Assembly: GCA_934622035.1 (NCBI GenBank)
Contig: CAKTVG010000014.1
Span: 1-64,000, forward strand
DNA from: an uncultured Oscillospiraceae bacterium
Lineage (GTDB): Bacteria > Bacillota > Clostridia > Oscillospirales > Oscillospiraceae
Direction of reading: 5' to 3'
DNA: 64,000 nucleotides
Shown: positions 24,637-32,811 of the stretch, in pieces
How positions within the stretch are numbered: the stretch's first letter is position 1
Layout of the letters: each line of letters starts with the position of its first letter
Program-made: the position numbers and the translations under genes
Notes under the pieces: generated by a model
Told to the model about the DNA's origin: nothing
Seen by the model: only the letters and a program-made list of their open reading frames with translations
Database searches by the model: none

Positions 24637-25775
24637 CAGACGACCTCCGAATAGCTGCCGAGGTAGGTGAACTCCTCGCTGATGCCGCTCAGCTCGCACA
24701 TGAGCTGGGCAAATTCCTCGGAATAGACGGAGGTTTCCAGATCAAGGTAGAACTGGAACTCAAAATCGCGGTCGGGCATGGGCCGGCTTTCCAGCTTCAG
24801 CAGATTGATGTCCAGCGCGTAAAGCCGCGCCAGCACGCGATACAGAGAGCCGGGCTTATGCGCCAGCACGAGGCGAATGCTCGTGCGGTCCGCGCCGGGA
24901 TAAATTTCCGGCGTCTTGGAGATGCACAGAAAGCGCGTGTGATTATTGCCCTTATCCTGCACGGCGTGGCGCAGGCAGGTCAGACCGTAAAGCTCGGCGC
25001 ACTGCCGCGAGGAGAGCGCAGCCACGTCCTTGCGGTCGGACAGGGCGACCTTCTGCGCCGCGGCGGCGGTATTTTCGCAGCAGGTCACGCGCACGTCCTT
25101 CCCCAGGGATTTCAGGAAGCCCGCGCACTGGTTGATCGCCTGCTCGTGGGAGAAAATCTCGTGAATTTCCGTCGTTCCGGGCTTTGCCAGCAGGCAGTGA
25201 TCGATCTTGGTGCGCACGGAGCGGACGATATAGAAGTGGTGCTCGAGCATGCGGTCATAGACCTGCCGCACGGAGCCTGCGGTGCTGTTTTCCACGGGCA
25301 GGATGCCGTAGCGGCAGAGTCCGGCCTCGATGGCGGAGAAAACGCCGTCGAAATTGCGGAAGAATTGGATGGACGGCGCGGAGAACAGGCGCTCGCAGGC
25401 AAGCTGCGCGTAAGCGCCCTCCACGCCCTGACAGGCGACGGCCGCCTGCTTCGGGAAAATTTTCGGCGTCGTTTCGATGGCGGTGCAGATGGATTGATAA
25501 AGCTCTGTGTCCGTGCGGTAGAGTGCGCCCTGATAGGCGCGGCTCAGCTCAAAAAGCAGGGAGTACAGAACGCGCAGGTAGCCCTGCATGTCCTCCCGCG
25601 CAAGTGCGGAGAGGCTGCTCAGCTTTTCGCGCTCCCGGGCGCTTTGCAGGATGGGCAGGCCGTTTTCCTGCTTGTATTTCGCGATTTCCGCGGCGATGTC
25701 CATGCGCTGCTGGAACAGCTCGACCAGCGAGGCGTCCACGGTGTCGATCTGCGCGCGTAATTCTTCCAAATTCAT
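24636..25775 (-). CDS. pheA: Bifunctional chorismate mutase / prephenate dehydratase
   Basis: This P-protein of 379 residues commits chorismate to phenylalanine. Residues 1-90 are an AroQ-type chorismate mutase (LRAQIDTVDASLVELFQQRM). The dehydratase follows (VACQGVEGAYAQLA, VENSTAGSVRQVYD), and the C-terminal ACT domain has LAHKPGSLYRVLARL and an ESRP site (LKLESRPMP) for Phe feedback inhibition. ATG 25775 has TTGGAGG upstream and overlaps the aroC stop as ATGA. Confidence 0.95.
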   Translation of the reverse strand: MNLEELRAQIDTVDASLVELFQQRMDIAAEIAKYKQENGLPILQSAREREKLSSLSALAREDMQGYLRVLYSLLFELSRAYQGALYRTDTELYQSICTAIETTPKIFPKQAAVACQGVEGAYAQLACERLFSAPSIQFFRNFDGVFSAIEAGLCRYGILPVENSTAGSVRQVYDRMLEHHFYIVRSVRTKIDHCLLAKPGTTEIHEIFSHEQAINQCAGFLKSLGKDVRVTCCENTAAAAQKVALSDRKDVAALSSRQCAELYGLTCLRHAVQDKGNNHTRFLCISKTPEIYPGADRTSIRLVLAHKPGSLYRVLARLYALDINLLKLESRPMPDRDFEFQFYLDLETSVYSEEFAQLMCELSGISEEFTYLGSYSEVV

Positions 25776-26845
25776 AGATGTTCCTCCAAAAGTGCGTCCA
25801 AAATGGCGACGGCTGCGGCGGCCTCGACGCAGGGAACCGCACGCGGGACGATGCACGGATCGTGCCTGCCGTGAATTTCCAGAGTGGTGTTTTCGCGCCG
25901 GGAGAGGCTGACGCTCTCCTGCGGTCTTGCGATGGACGGCGTGGGCTTGATCGCCGCGCGGAACACGAGCGGCATGCCCGTCGTCAGGCCGCCGAGGATG
26001 CCCCCGGCGTTGTTGGTGCGGGTGCGGACCGCGCCGCCGTTCATAGAATAGGGGTCGTTATTCTCGCTGCCGCGCAGCCCGGCGCAGGCAAAGCCGTTGC
26101 CGAATTCCAGGCCCTTGACGGCGGGAATGCCGAAGAGAATCCGCGCCAGGCGGTTTTCCATGCCGTCGAACATGGGGCTGCCCAGTCCGGTGGGGAGGCC
26201 CGTCACGGCGCATTCGATGCAGCCGCCGACGCTGTCTCCCTCGGCCTTCGCCGCGGCGATCTCCGCGAGCATCCGCTCCCCCGCCGGGGCCGAGAGCACC
26301 GGCAGCACCCCCGCCGGAACGGGCAGCTCCGGCTGCACGGGGTCAAAGCGGCGGTCGGAAACTCCGCCGATGCGCTCGATGTGCGCCCCGACGGCAATGC
26401 CGCGGGCTTGCAGATATTGCAGGCACAGGCCGCCCGCGATGCACAGGGGCGCGGTCAGGCGTCCGGAAAAGTGCCCGCCGCCCGCGGCGTCCTGCGCGCC
26501 GCCCCATTTGACCTGCGCGGGATAATCGGCGTGGCCGGGACGGGGCACATCCTTCAGCCCCGCGTAGTCCCCGCTGCGTGTGTCCGTGTTGCGAATGACG
26601 GCGGTCAGGGGCGCGCCGCAGGTCTGCCCCTCCGCCAGGCCGGAGAGAAACTCCGGCCGGTCGGCCTCCCTCCGCGCGGTGGCGTAGGCGCCCTGACCGG
26701 GCGCGCGGCGGGCAAGAAACGCGTCCAGCGCGTCAAAATCCGGGCGGAAGCCCGCCGGGAAGCCCTCGATGCACACGCCGATGGCAGGCGCGTGGGATTG
26801 GCCGAATATGGTGATTTTCAGGCTGCTGCCGAAGCTGCTGCTCAT
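25772..26845 (-). CDS. aroC: Chorismate synthase
   Basis: This 357-residue FMN-dependent enzyme makes chorismate from EPSP. Family signatures include GQSHAPAIGVCIEG at the N terminus, RADRPEFLSG-like and GHADYPAQVKWG segments, GGHFSGRLTAP and the C-terminal GRHDPCIVPRAVP. It overlaps aroA and pheA by 4 bases each, which indicates translational coupling along the operon. Confidence 0.96.
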   Translation of the reverse strand: MSSSFGSSLKITIFGQSHAPAIGVCIEGFPAGFRPDFDALDAFLARRAPGQGAYATARREADRPEFLSGLAEGQTCGAPLTAVIRNTDTRSGDYAGLKDVPRPGHADYPAQVKWGGAQDAAGGGHFSGRLTAPLCIAGGLCLQYLQARGIAVGAHIERIGGVSDRRFDPVQPELPVPAGVLPVLSAPAGERMLAEIAAAKAEGDSVGGCIECAVTGLPTGLGSPMFDGMENRLARILFGIPAVKGLEFGNGFACAGLRGSENNDPYSMNGGAVRTRTNNAGGILGGLTTGMPLVFRAAIKPTPSIARPQESVSLSRRENTTLEIHGRHDPCIVPRAVPCVEAAAAVAILDALLEEHL

Positions 26846-28098
26846 GCAGATTCCCCCTTTGTCAGGCTGCGGTAATCCGCCCAGAAGCGCGGATAGGATT
26901 TCTTCACGGCCTCCGCGCCGCGCAGTGTCACGGGCGCGGTGCAGGCGCACGCCGCAAGGGCGGCGAGCATGGCGATGCGGTGATCGTTGTGGCTGCTCAC
27001 AAGGCCGCCGTGCAGCGGCGTGCCGTCGGAGAGAATCAGCCCGTCCGGCAGCTCCTGCACGGTGCCGCCCAGGGCGTGCAGCGTCTGGGCGATGGTTTTC
27101 AGGCGGTCGCTCTCCTTGATGCGCAGGCGCGCCGCGCCGGTGATGCGGCTCTCGCCCTGTGCGCAGGCCGCCAGAAACGCAATGGGCGGCGCAAGGTCGG
27201 GAATGTCCGAAACGTCCACGGTGCAGCCCGTCAGCGGCTCCGGCAAGACGGTCACGGCATCCGCCGTTTCATCCACACGTGCGCCGAAGCGGCGCAGCAC
27301 GTCCAGAATCGCCCGGTCCCCCTGCGGGGAAGAGAGGTTCAAGCCGGTGACGGTCACAGGTCCGGAAACCGCGCCCGCGCACAGCCAGAAGGCGGCGTTG
27401 GACCAGTCGCCCTCAACGGCGAGATTGCCCGGTGAGCGGTAGCGCTGCGCACCGGGGACACGCCAGCCGGTGGGCGTTTCCTCGACTGCGATGCCGAACT
27501 GCGCCAGCGCGTGCAGCGTCAGATTGATGTAGCCGCGCGACTGCACGGGCGAGGTCAGAAGAATTTCCGAATCCGAGGGCAGCAGCGGCAGCGCAAACAG
27601 AAGACCGGAGATAAACTGCGACGAAACGTCTCCCGGCAGGCGGAAGACCCCGGCGTGCAGCCGCCCCTCGCAGCGCACAACATCCGGCGCGGGACGCAAG
27701 AGCGTGCAGGCATGCGCCTCCAGCTCCTCCCAGAGGGGCGAGAGCGGGCGCTGCGGCAGCCGCCCATGCAGCTTGAATTCCGCGCAAAGCCCCAGCGCCG
27801 CCGCAACGGGCAGGAGAAAGCGCAGCGTCGAGCCGCTTTCGCCGCAGTCGAGCGTGCCGGTTTCCTCGGCAAAGTCCAGCGGACGGACGGTGAAAACGCC
27901 GTCGCGGCAGTCGATCGCGGCGCTCATGGCGTTCAGGCAGCGCACCGTGGCCTCGATGTCCTCGGACAGGCCGCCGCAGGCAAGGCGCGTCGTGCGATTG
28001 GCCAGCGCGGCGCAGATGAGCAGGCGGTGCGCCTGCGATTTCGAAGGGATGGCGGCAATGCGCCCGGCGATGCGGACGGGCGGTAAGATCAGCTCCAT
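26842..28098 (-). CDS. aroA: 3-phosphoshikimate 1-carboxyvinyltransferase (EPSP synthase)
   Basis: This EPSP synthase of 418 residues transfers enolpyruvyl from PEP to shikimate-3-phosphate. SKSQAHRLL (residues 20-28), the loop LDCGESGSTLRFLLP, and KESDRLKTIAQ are conserved. The classic glyphosate-site segment reads GESGSTLRF, where class I enzymes have GNAGTAMRP; this fits the class II-like Bacillota enzymes. The chosen start, ATG 28098, lies 10 bases inside aroB. Confidence 0.95.
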   Translation of the reverse strand: MELILPPVRIAGRIAAIPSKSQAHRLLICAALANRTTRLACGGLSEDIEATVRCLNAMSAAIDCRDGVFTVRPLDFAEETGTLDCGESGSTLRFLLPVAAALGLCAEFKLHGRLPQRPLSPLWEELEAHACTLLRPAPDVVRCEGRLHAGVFRLPGDVSSQFISGLLFALPLLPSDSEILLTSPVQSRGYINLTLHALAQFGIAVEETPTGWRVPGAQRYRSPGNLAVEGDWSNAAFWLCAGAVSGPVTVTGLNLSSPQGDRAILDVLRRFGARVDETADAVTVLPEPLTGCTVDVSDIPDLAPPIAFLAACAQGESRITGAARLRIKESDRLKTIAQTLHALGGTVQELPDGLILSDGTPLHGGLVSSHNDHRIAMLAALAACACTAPVTLRGAEAVKKSYPRFWADYRSLTKGESA

Positions 28099-29132
28099 TC
28101 CGGCATCCCCGCTGCGAAAACGCTCTCCAGCTCCGACACGGGAAGCCGGCACAGCTCACATTTGCCCACCGCCGTCGGGACGACCAGCGTGACTGTGTCG
28201 CCCTGGCGTTTTTTGTCCGCCAGCGCGGCCTGCGCCAGCTCCTGCGGGGTGAAGGTGGTATTTAAGGGAAGACCGAAGGTCTTCAGAACGGCGAGAATTT
28301 CCTCCGCATCCTCCTTGCAGAAGGCGCGGGCCATGGCGGCCGTGCCGATGGCGACCGCCGCGCCGTGCGGGACAGCGTAGCCGCTGCACTGCTCCACGGC
28401 GTGGCCGAGGGTGTGGCCGAGATTCAAGAGCTTCCGGCGGCCGGTTTCAAACTCGTCCTCCGCGACGACGTCGCGCTTGTGCGCCACGCAGCGGGCGACG
28501 ACCTCCTCGCGGTCAAAGCCCAGGCCGTCGCGCTTGAGCTCCTCAAAGAGCGGACGGTCGAAGAGAATGGCGGTCTTGATGACCTCGGCGCAGCCCTCGC
28601 GGAAGACGGCCTCCGGCAGGGAATCGAGCGTGTCGAGGTCGCACAGCACGAGCGACGGCTGATGAAACGCGCCGACGAGGTTCTTGCCCTCCGGCAGATC
28701 GACGGCGGTCTTGCCGCCTACGGAGGAATCGACCATGGCCAGAAGCGTCGTGGGAATCTGCACAAGGCGGATGCCGCGCAGATAGGTCGCGGCGGCAAAG
28801 CCCGCGAGGTCGCCCACCACGCCGCCGCCCAGTGCGGCGACGGTGTCGGTGCGGGTCAGGTGCTCTTCTGCGAGCAGGCGCAGAAGCTCCGCGTAGTTTT
28901 CCAGACTCTTCGAGTGCTCACCCGCCGGAATCACGGCGGTATGCACGGTAAAGCCGGATTTTTCCAGGCTTTTCTTCGCCCGCTCGAGATAGAGCGGCGC
29001 AACGTTGCCGTCCGTGACCAGAAGGACGCTGCCCGCCGCCAGCGCGGCAAGCTCCTGCCCCAGCCGGTCAAGCAGCCCCCGGCCGATTTTTACCTGATAG
29101 GCGCCGGACGCCTTGACTTCTATGGTTTTCAT
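28089..29132 (-). CDS. aroB: 3-dehydroquinate synthase
   Basis: This 347-residue NAD- and metal-dependent enzyme catalyses the second pathway step from DAHP. GEHSKSLEN, ALGGGVVGDLAGFAAATYLRG, PTTLLAMVDSSVGGKTAVD and LLNLGHTLGHAVE (with the metal histidines) are all present. It is flanked by tyrA (4-base overlap) and aroA (10-base overlap). Confidence 0.97.
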   Translation of the reverse strand: MKTIEVKASGAYQVKIGRGLLDRLGQELAALAAGSVLLVTDGNVAPLYLERAKKSLEKSGFTVHTAVIPAGEHSKSLENYAELLRLLAEEHLTRTDTVAALGGGVVGDLAGFAAATYLRGIRLVQIPTTLLAMVDSSVGGKTAVDLPEGKNLVGAFHQPSLVLCDLDTLDSLPEAVFREGCAEVIKTAILFDRPLFEELKRDGLGFDREEVVARCVAHKRDVVAEDEFETGRRKLLNLGHTLGHAVEQCSGYAVPHGAAVAIGTAAMARAFCKEDAEEILAVLKTFGLPLNTTFTPQELAQAALADKKRQGDTVTLVVPTAVGKCELCRLPVSELESVFAAGMPEWS

Positions 29133-29962
29133 ACGCCGTCAACCTCCTCCTTGCGCCGCTTGCCCTCCTCCAGCGCAGAGCACAGCGCAGCGGCGTCGTT
29201 TTCCGCCAGCGCGTCACGGTAGACCGTGAGATTGGAGATCAGGGTGTCGATCTCGCGCAGCAGAAAATCCTTATTGTTCAGAAACAGCTCCGTCCACATG
29301 GGTGCGTTCAGCCACGCCACGCGGGTCAGATCCTTATAGCTTCCGGCGGAAAAGCCCTTGTGGGTGCCCGCCGTGGGACTTTTGATATAGGCGTTGGAGA
29401 CGACGTGCGCCAGCTGCGAGGTGAAGGCGATCATGCGGTCGTGCTCCTCGGCGGTGGTGACGGAAAACTGCCCGAAGCGCGGCGGCGCAAGCAGCGCCTT
29501 GACCCGCTCCAGAAGGCGGATGTCGTCAAACACCGGCGGCACAAGCACCATGGGCGCACCGGCAAAGAGGTCGGCGCGGCTGTACTTGAAGCCGGAAAAA
29601 TGCGTGCCCGCCATGGGATGCCCGCCGACAAAGCACCAGCCGTACTGCCCGGCGAGGCAGAAGCCCGCCGCGCAGATTTCACGCTTCGTGCCGCAGCAGT
29701 CGATGACCATGGCGTCTTTGGAAATGCGCGCGCCGTTTTCCTCCAGATACCGCGCCGCGGCGGCGGGCGTCACCGCCAGCAGAAGAAGCTCACAGGAGCC
29801 GAGGCTTTCCGCCGTGAGCGCAGCGTCCACGGCGCCCGCCATCTGCGCAAACTGTACGACGGATGCGTCCAGGTCGCCTCCGAGGACGCGGTGCCCTGCG
29901 TCGTGATACGCCCGCGCCAGCGAGCCGCCGATCAGGCCGAGGCCGAGAATGCCGACGGTCAT
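29129..29962 (-). CDS. tyrA: Prephenate dehydrogenase
   Basis: This 277-residue enzyme oxidises prephenate to 4-hydroxyphenylpyruvate on the tyrosine branch. The N terminus carries the NAD(P) loop GLGLIGGSLA. GGHPMAGTHFSG and the catalytic His segment HDRMIAFTSQLAHVVSNA follow. No C-terminal ACT domain is fused, so feedback control may act elsewhere, in keeping with the leader-peptide attenuator upstream. ATG 29962 overlaps the aroF stop as ATGA; the longer upstream frame is Arg/Ala-rich and lies inside aroF. Confidence 0.95.
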   Translation of the reverse strand: MTVGILGLGLIGGSLARAYHDAGHRVLGGDLDASVVQFAQMAGAVDAALTAESLGSCELLLLAVTPAAAARYLEENGARISKDAMVIDCCGTKREICAAGFCLAGQYGWCFVGGHPMAGTHFSGFKYSRADLFAGAPMVLVPPVFDDIRLLERVKALLAPPRFGQFSVTTAEEHDRMIAFTSQLAHVVSNAYIKSPTAGTHKGFSAGSYKDLTRVAWLNAPMWTELFLNNKDFLLREIDTLISNLTVYRDALAENDAAALCSALEEGKRRKEEVDGV

Positions 29963-30960
29963 TGCAGCGCCTCCCGCACGGCGCGCATCTTCTTCGCCAG
30001 CTCGACGAACTGCTCCGGCTTCAGCGACTGCGCGCCGTCGCACAGGGCGTGCATCGGGTCGTTGTGCACCTCAACCATCACGCCGTCCGCGCCGCAGGCC
30101 ACCGCCGCCAGCGCCATGGGCGGCACAAGGCGCACCTTGCCGGTGGCGTGGCTGGGATCGACGACGACGGGCAGGTGGCTCAGCTCGTGCAGCATGGGCA
30201 CCGCCGTCAGATCAAGGGTATTGCGGGAGTAGGTGTCAAAGGTGCGGATGCCGCGCTCACAGAGGATGACGTTCTGGTTGCCCTCGGACATGATGTATTC
30301 CGCGCTCATCAGGAACTCCTTGAGCGTGTTGGCAAGGCCGCGCTTGAGAAGGATCGGCTTGTTTGTGCGGCCCAGCTCCTTCAGAAGGTCGAAATTCTGC
30401 ATATTTCTCGCGCCGACCTGAATGACGTCCACGTCGGCGAAGAGGTCGAGATAGTTGGCGTTCATGATTTCCGTGACGATGGGCAGGCCCGTGACCTTTT
30501 TCGCCTCGAGCAGCAGGCGGATGCCCTCGCCCTTCAGGCCCTGGAAATCATAGGGCGAGGTGCGCGGCTTGAACGCGCCGCCGCGCAGGAGATTCGCGCC
30601 CGCGGCCTTGACCTGTTGTGCAACGTAGATGATCTGCTCCTCGGTCTCCACGGAGCAGGGGCCTGCGATCATGCAGAAGTTGCCGCCGCCGATCTTCACG
30701 TCCCCGACCTCGACGACGGTGTCGTCCGGGTGGAACTGGCGGTTGCACTGCTTGAACGGCTCTGTCACGCGCTTGACGGACTCGACGATGTCGAGGCTCG
30801 CCAACAGCTCCATATCCACGCGGCTGGTGTCGCCGATCAGGCCAAGGACGGTATAGTCATGTCCCTGGGAGATGTGAACGTCCAGCCCCTGGCCGCGCAG
30901 CCAGGAGATCAGGTTGTCCATCTGGGACTGGGAGGTGCCTTTTCTCAATACGGTAATCAT
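29959..30960 (-). CDS. aroF: DAHP synthase, AroA-I-beta type with ferredoxin-like regulatory domain
   Basis: This 333-residue enzyme condenses PEP and erythrose 4-phosphate, the entry step of the pathway. Residues 1-70 form the ferredoxin-like N-terminal domain known from Thermotoga-type enzymes, where it binds Tyr/Phe. The KDPG-like barrel has MIAGPCSVE, LRGGAFKPRTSPYDFQG, VIQVGARNMQNFDLL, LLKRG and DPSHATG. ATG 30960 follows GAAGGAG immediately after the attenuator T-run. It is the first structural gene of the eight-gene aro operon. Confidence 0.97.
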   Translation of the reverse strand: MITVLRKGTSQSQMDNLISWLRGQGLDVHISQGHDYTVLGLIGDTSRVDMELLASLDIVESVKRVTEPFKQCNRQFHPDDTVVEVGDVKIGGGNFCMIAGPCSVETEEQIIYVAQQVKAAGANLLRGGAFKPRTSPYDFQGLKGEGIRLLLEAKKVTGLPIVTEIMNANYLDLFADVDVIQVGARNMQNFDLLKELGRTNKPILLKRGLANTLKEFLMSAEYIMSEGNQNVILCERGIRTFDTYSRNTLDLTAVPMLHELSHLPVVVDPSHATGKVRLVPPMALAAVACGADGVMVEVHNDPMHALCDGAQSLKPEQFVELAKKMRAVREALQ

Positions 30961-30971
30961 CGCTTATGCTC

Positions 30972-31014
30972 CTTCAAATAAAAAATAGGCTGCACGGGAA
31001 GCCTCGTGCAGCCT
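30972..31014 (-). terminator. Attenuator terminator before aroF
   Basis: On the minus strand AGGCTGCACG (31014-31005) and CGTGCAGCCT (30996-30987) form a 10 bp stem followed by ATTTTTTATTTG. The 5' arm and loop (GCACGAGGC) can instead pair over 9 bases, including two G-U pairs, with GTTTCGTGC in codons 22-24 of the leader peptide, making an antiterminator. Confidence 0.8.
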
Positions 31015-31036
31015 GAACATACCGGAAAAGAAGGAC

Positions 31037-31120
31037 TTAAAATTTGCAGCACGAAACGCTATTACTTTTGCCGTAAAAGTAATAGGTAAAGTAGTATGCA
31101 GCAAACGTCGCAGAAAACAT
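31037..31120 (-). CDS. Tyr/Phe-rich leader peptide of the aro operon
   Basis: This small ORF of 27 codons starts at ATG 31120 after the ribosome site GAAAGGACGA and ends with TAA at 31037. Ten of 27 residues are Tyr or Phe; residues 9-16 read YYFTYYFY. No Trp codon is present. An 11 bp hairpin (CTATTACTTTT/AAAAGTAATAG, 31059-31085) overlaps codons 12-21. A ribosome stalled at the Tyr/Phe run would leave codons 22-24 free to pair with the terminator arm and permit transcription, while one that reaches the stop would cover them and allow termination. This is the logic of the classical phe/trp attenuators. Confidence 0.8.
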   Translation of the reverse strand: MFSATFAAYYFTYYFYGKSNSVSCCKF

Positions 31121-31150
31121 GAGACTGTCGTCCTTTCTCTAGTTGTGGCA

Positions 31151-31179
31151 ATTATATCACGCGAAAACGCGGATTTCAA
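31151..31179 (-). promoter_or_regulatory. Promoter of the aro operon
   Basis: On the minus strand TTGAAA (31174-31179), a 17-base spacer and TATAAT (31151-31156). It overlaps the last codons of the MATE gene and sits about 30 bases before the leader-peptide start. Confidence 0.8.
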
Positions 31180-32591
31180 GTGGTTTCTTCCGCAATTTCG
31201 GCGGAAAGCGGACGGATTTTCTTGCGGTAGAGCATCACAAGCAGGAACACGCTCAAAAGCAGCGAGACGACCTCGGCAATGGGGAAGGCAAACCAGACCG
31301 CGTCGATGCTGCCGCTCAGGGACAGCAGGTACGCCACCGGGATCAGCACGATGAGCTGACGCGCCATGGAGACATACATGCTGTAGTGGCTCCGGCCCAG
31401 CCCCTGGAACACGCCGCTGAAGATGATGCACACGCCCGCCGCGAGGAAGGGGATGCACATGATGCGCAGCGCCGTCTCGCCGACGGCCAGCATGTCGCCG
31501 TCCGGGTTGAAGAAGCCGAGCAGCTTGTCCGGAATCAGCAGGAACAGCGCCGTGCCGATGAGCATCAGGCAGGTCGCGCCGAAGACGCCGCATTTTAAAA
31601 CGCCCGTGATGCGCTTGGGCTTGCGCGCGCCGTAGTTGTAGGCCGAAATGGCCAGAACGGCGTTGTTGATGCCGAACACCGGCATGAACACGAAGCTCTG
31701 GAGCTTGAAGTACGCGCCGAAGACGGTCTTGCCCGTCTCGCCCAGCATAGGCGTCGCGGGGGTGTTGAAGCGGTCGAGGACGAGGTTGAAGCTGTAGGTC
31801 ATCAGAGAGCCGATGACGATCATGATCATCGACGGCACGCCGATGGCAAGAATGCGGCCGATCATCTTGCCCTCCGGGCGGAAGCCCTTCAGGTGCAGAT
31901 GCACGTCCGGGTTCTTCCTGTGGTTCAGGAGGAGCGCAAGGACAAAGGCCACGATCTGACCGATGACCGTCGCGACGGCAGCGCCCGCAACCTCCATGCG
32001 CGGCAGGCCGAAATAGCCGAAGATGAGAACGGGGTCGAGGATGATGTTCAGAACCGCACCGGTGCCCTGCGTGATCATGGTGTAGGAGGTGCGGCCGGTG
32101 GATTGCAGCAGGCGCTCGAAGAGGATTTCGCCGAAAATGCCGAAGGAGGCGATGCAGATCACGCGGATATAGTCCACGCCGTAGGCAATCGTCTCCGGCT
32201 GCGCGGTCAGAGAGCGCATGTATGGCTCCGCGCCGAAGATGCCGAACAGGACGCACAGCAGCATGCCGCAGGCCGAGAGCACCAGACCGTTGAGCGCGGA
32301 GGAATTGACCTCCTCCTGATTGCGCTCGCCCAGCGCGCGGGACAAAAGCGCGTTGACGCCAACGGCGACGCCCGAGGCGATGCCGATCATGATATTCTGA
32401 ACGGGGAAGGCAAGGGAAACGGCGGTCAGCGCATAGTTGTCCACGTCGGAAATGCGCGAGACGAAGACGCTGTCCACCACATTATAAAAGGCCTGTACCA
32501 GCATGGAAAGCGCCATCGGCAGCGCCATGCCAAAAAGAAGACGCCCGACAGGTAGGACGCCCATCTTGTTTTCTTTCAACGGACTGTTCAT
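31176..32591 (-). CDS. MATE family efflux transporter
   Basis: This 471-residue membrane protein has twelve predicted helices in two MatE halves. Early landmarks are LLFGMALPMALSMLVQAFYNVVDSVFVSR and a long loop after the sixth helix (HRKNPDVHLHLKGFRPEG). MATE proteins export cationic drugs or metabolites in exchange for Na+ or H+. The ligand cannot be told. The ribosome site is weak (GTTGAG). The aro operon promoter overlaps its 3' end, so it may also be read through into the attenuator region. Confidence 0.88.
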   Translation of the reverse strand: MNSPLKENKMGVLPVGRLLFGMALPMALSMLVQAFYNVVDSVFVSRISDVDNYALTAVSLAFPVQNIMIGIASGVAVGVNALLSRALGERNQEEVNSSALNGLVLSACGMLLCVLFGIFGAEPYMRSLTAQPETIAYGVDYIRVICIASFGIFGEILFERLLQSTGRTSYTMITQGTGAVLNIILDPVLIFGYFGLPRMEVAGAAVATVIGQIVAFVLALLLNHRKNPDVHLHLKGFRPEGKMIGRILAIGVPSMIMIVIGSLMTYSFNLVLDRFNTPATPMLGETGKTVFGAYFKLQSFVFMPVFGINNAVLAISAYNYGARKPKRITGVLKCGVFGATCLMLIGTALFLLIPDKLLGFFNPDGDMLAVGETALRIMCIPFLAAGVCIIFSGVFQGLGRSHYSMYVSMARQLIVLIPVAYLLSLSGSIDAVWFAFPIAEVVSLLLSVFLLVMLYRKKIRPLSAEIAEETT

Positions 32592-32626
32592 AATTTCTCA
32601 ACTTTCTATACATGATTTCATACTAT

Positions 32627-32654
32627 ATTATAATGAGCATTCCCGGAAAAGCAA
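32627..32654 (-). promoter_or_regulatory. Promoter of the MATE gene
   Basis: On the minus strand TTGCTT (32649-32654), a 16-base spacer and TATAAT (32627-32632), about 35 bases from the start codon. Confidence 0.5.
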
Positions 32655-32811
32655 TAGCCAGAATCTGCCGCGCCGCCGCCGCGCGCGGCGAATCCGTCCA
32701 ATCTGACTTTTCACATTTTTTCAATCCGTCACACTGCACAAAAAACGATAGAAAGGCTATCTTTTTTCCCCCATTGTGTGATATACTTTTCCGGAAAGGA
32801 GTCCTGCCTTT

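Noticed and set aside
30961..31150. T-box or known riboswitch before aroF
   Set aside because: No T-box sequence or Stem I motifs; the coding leader with Tyr/Phe run explains the structure.
31037..32256. Long minus-strand frame overlapping the MATE gene and the aro leader
   Set aside because: Arg/His-rich shadow of the MATE gene in another frame; the leader region is better explained by the 27-codon peptide and hairpins.
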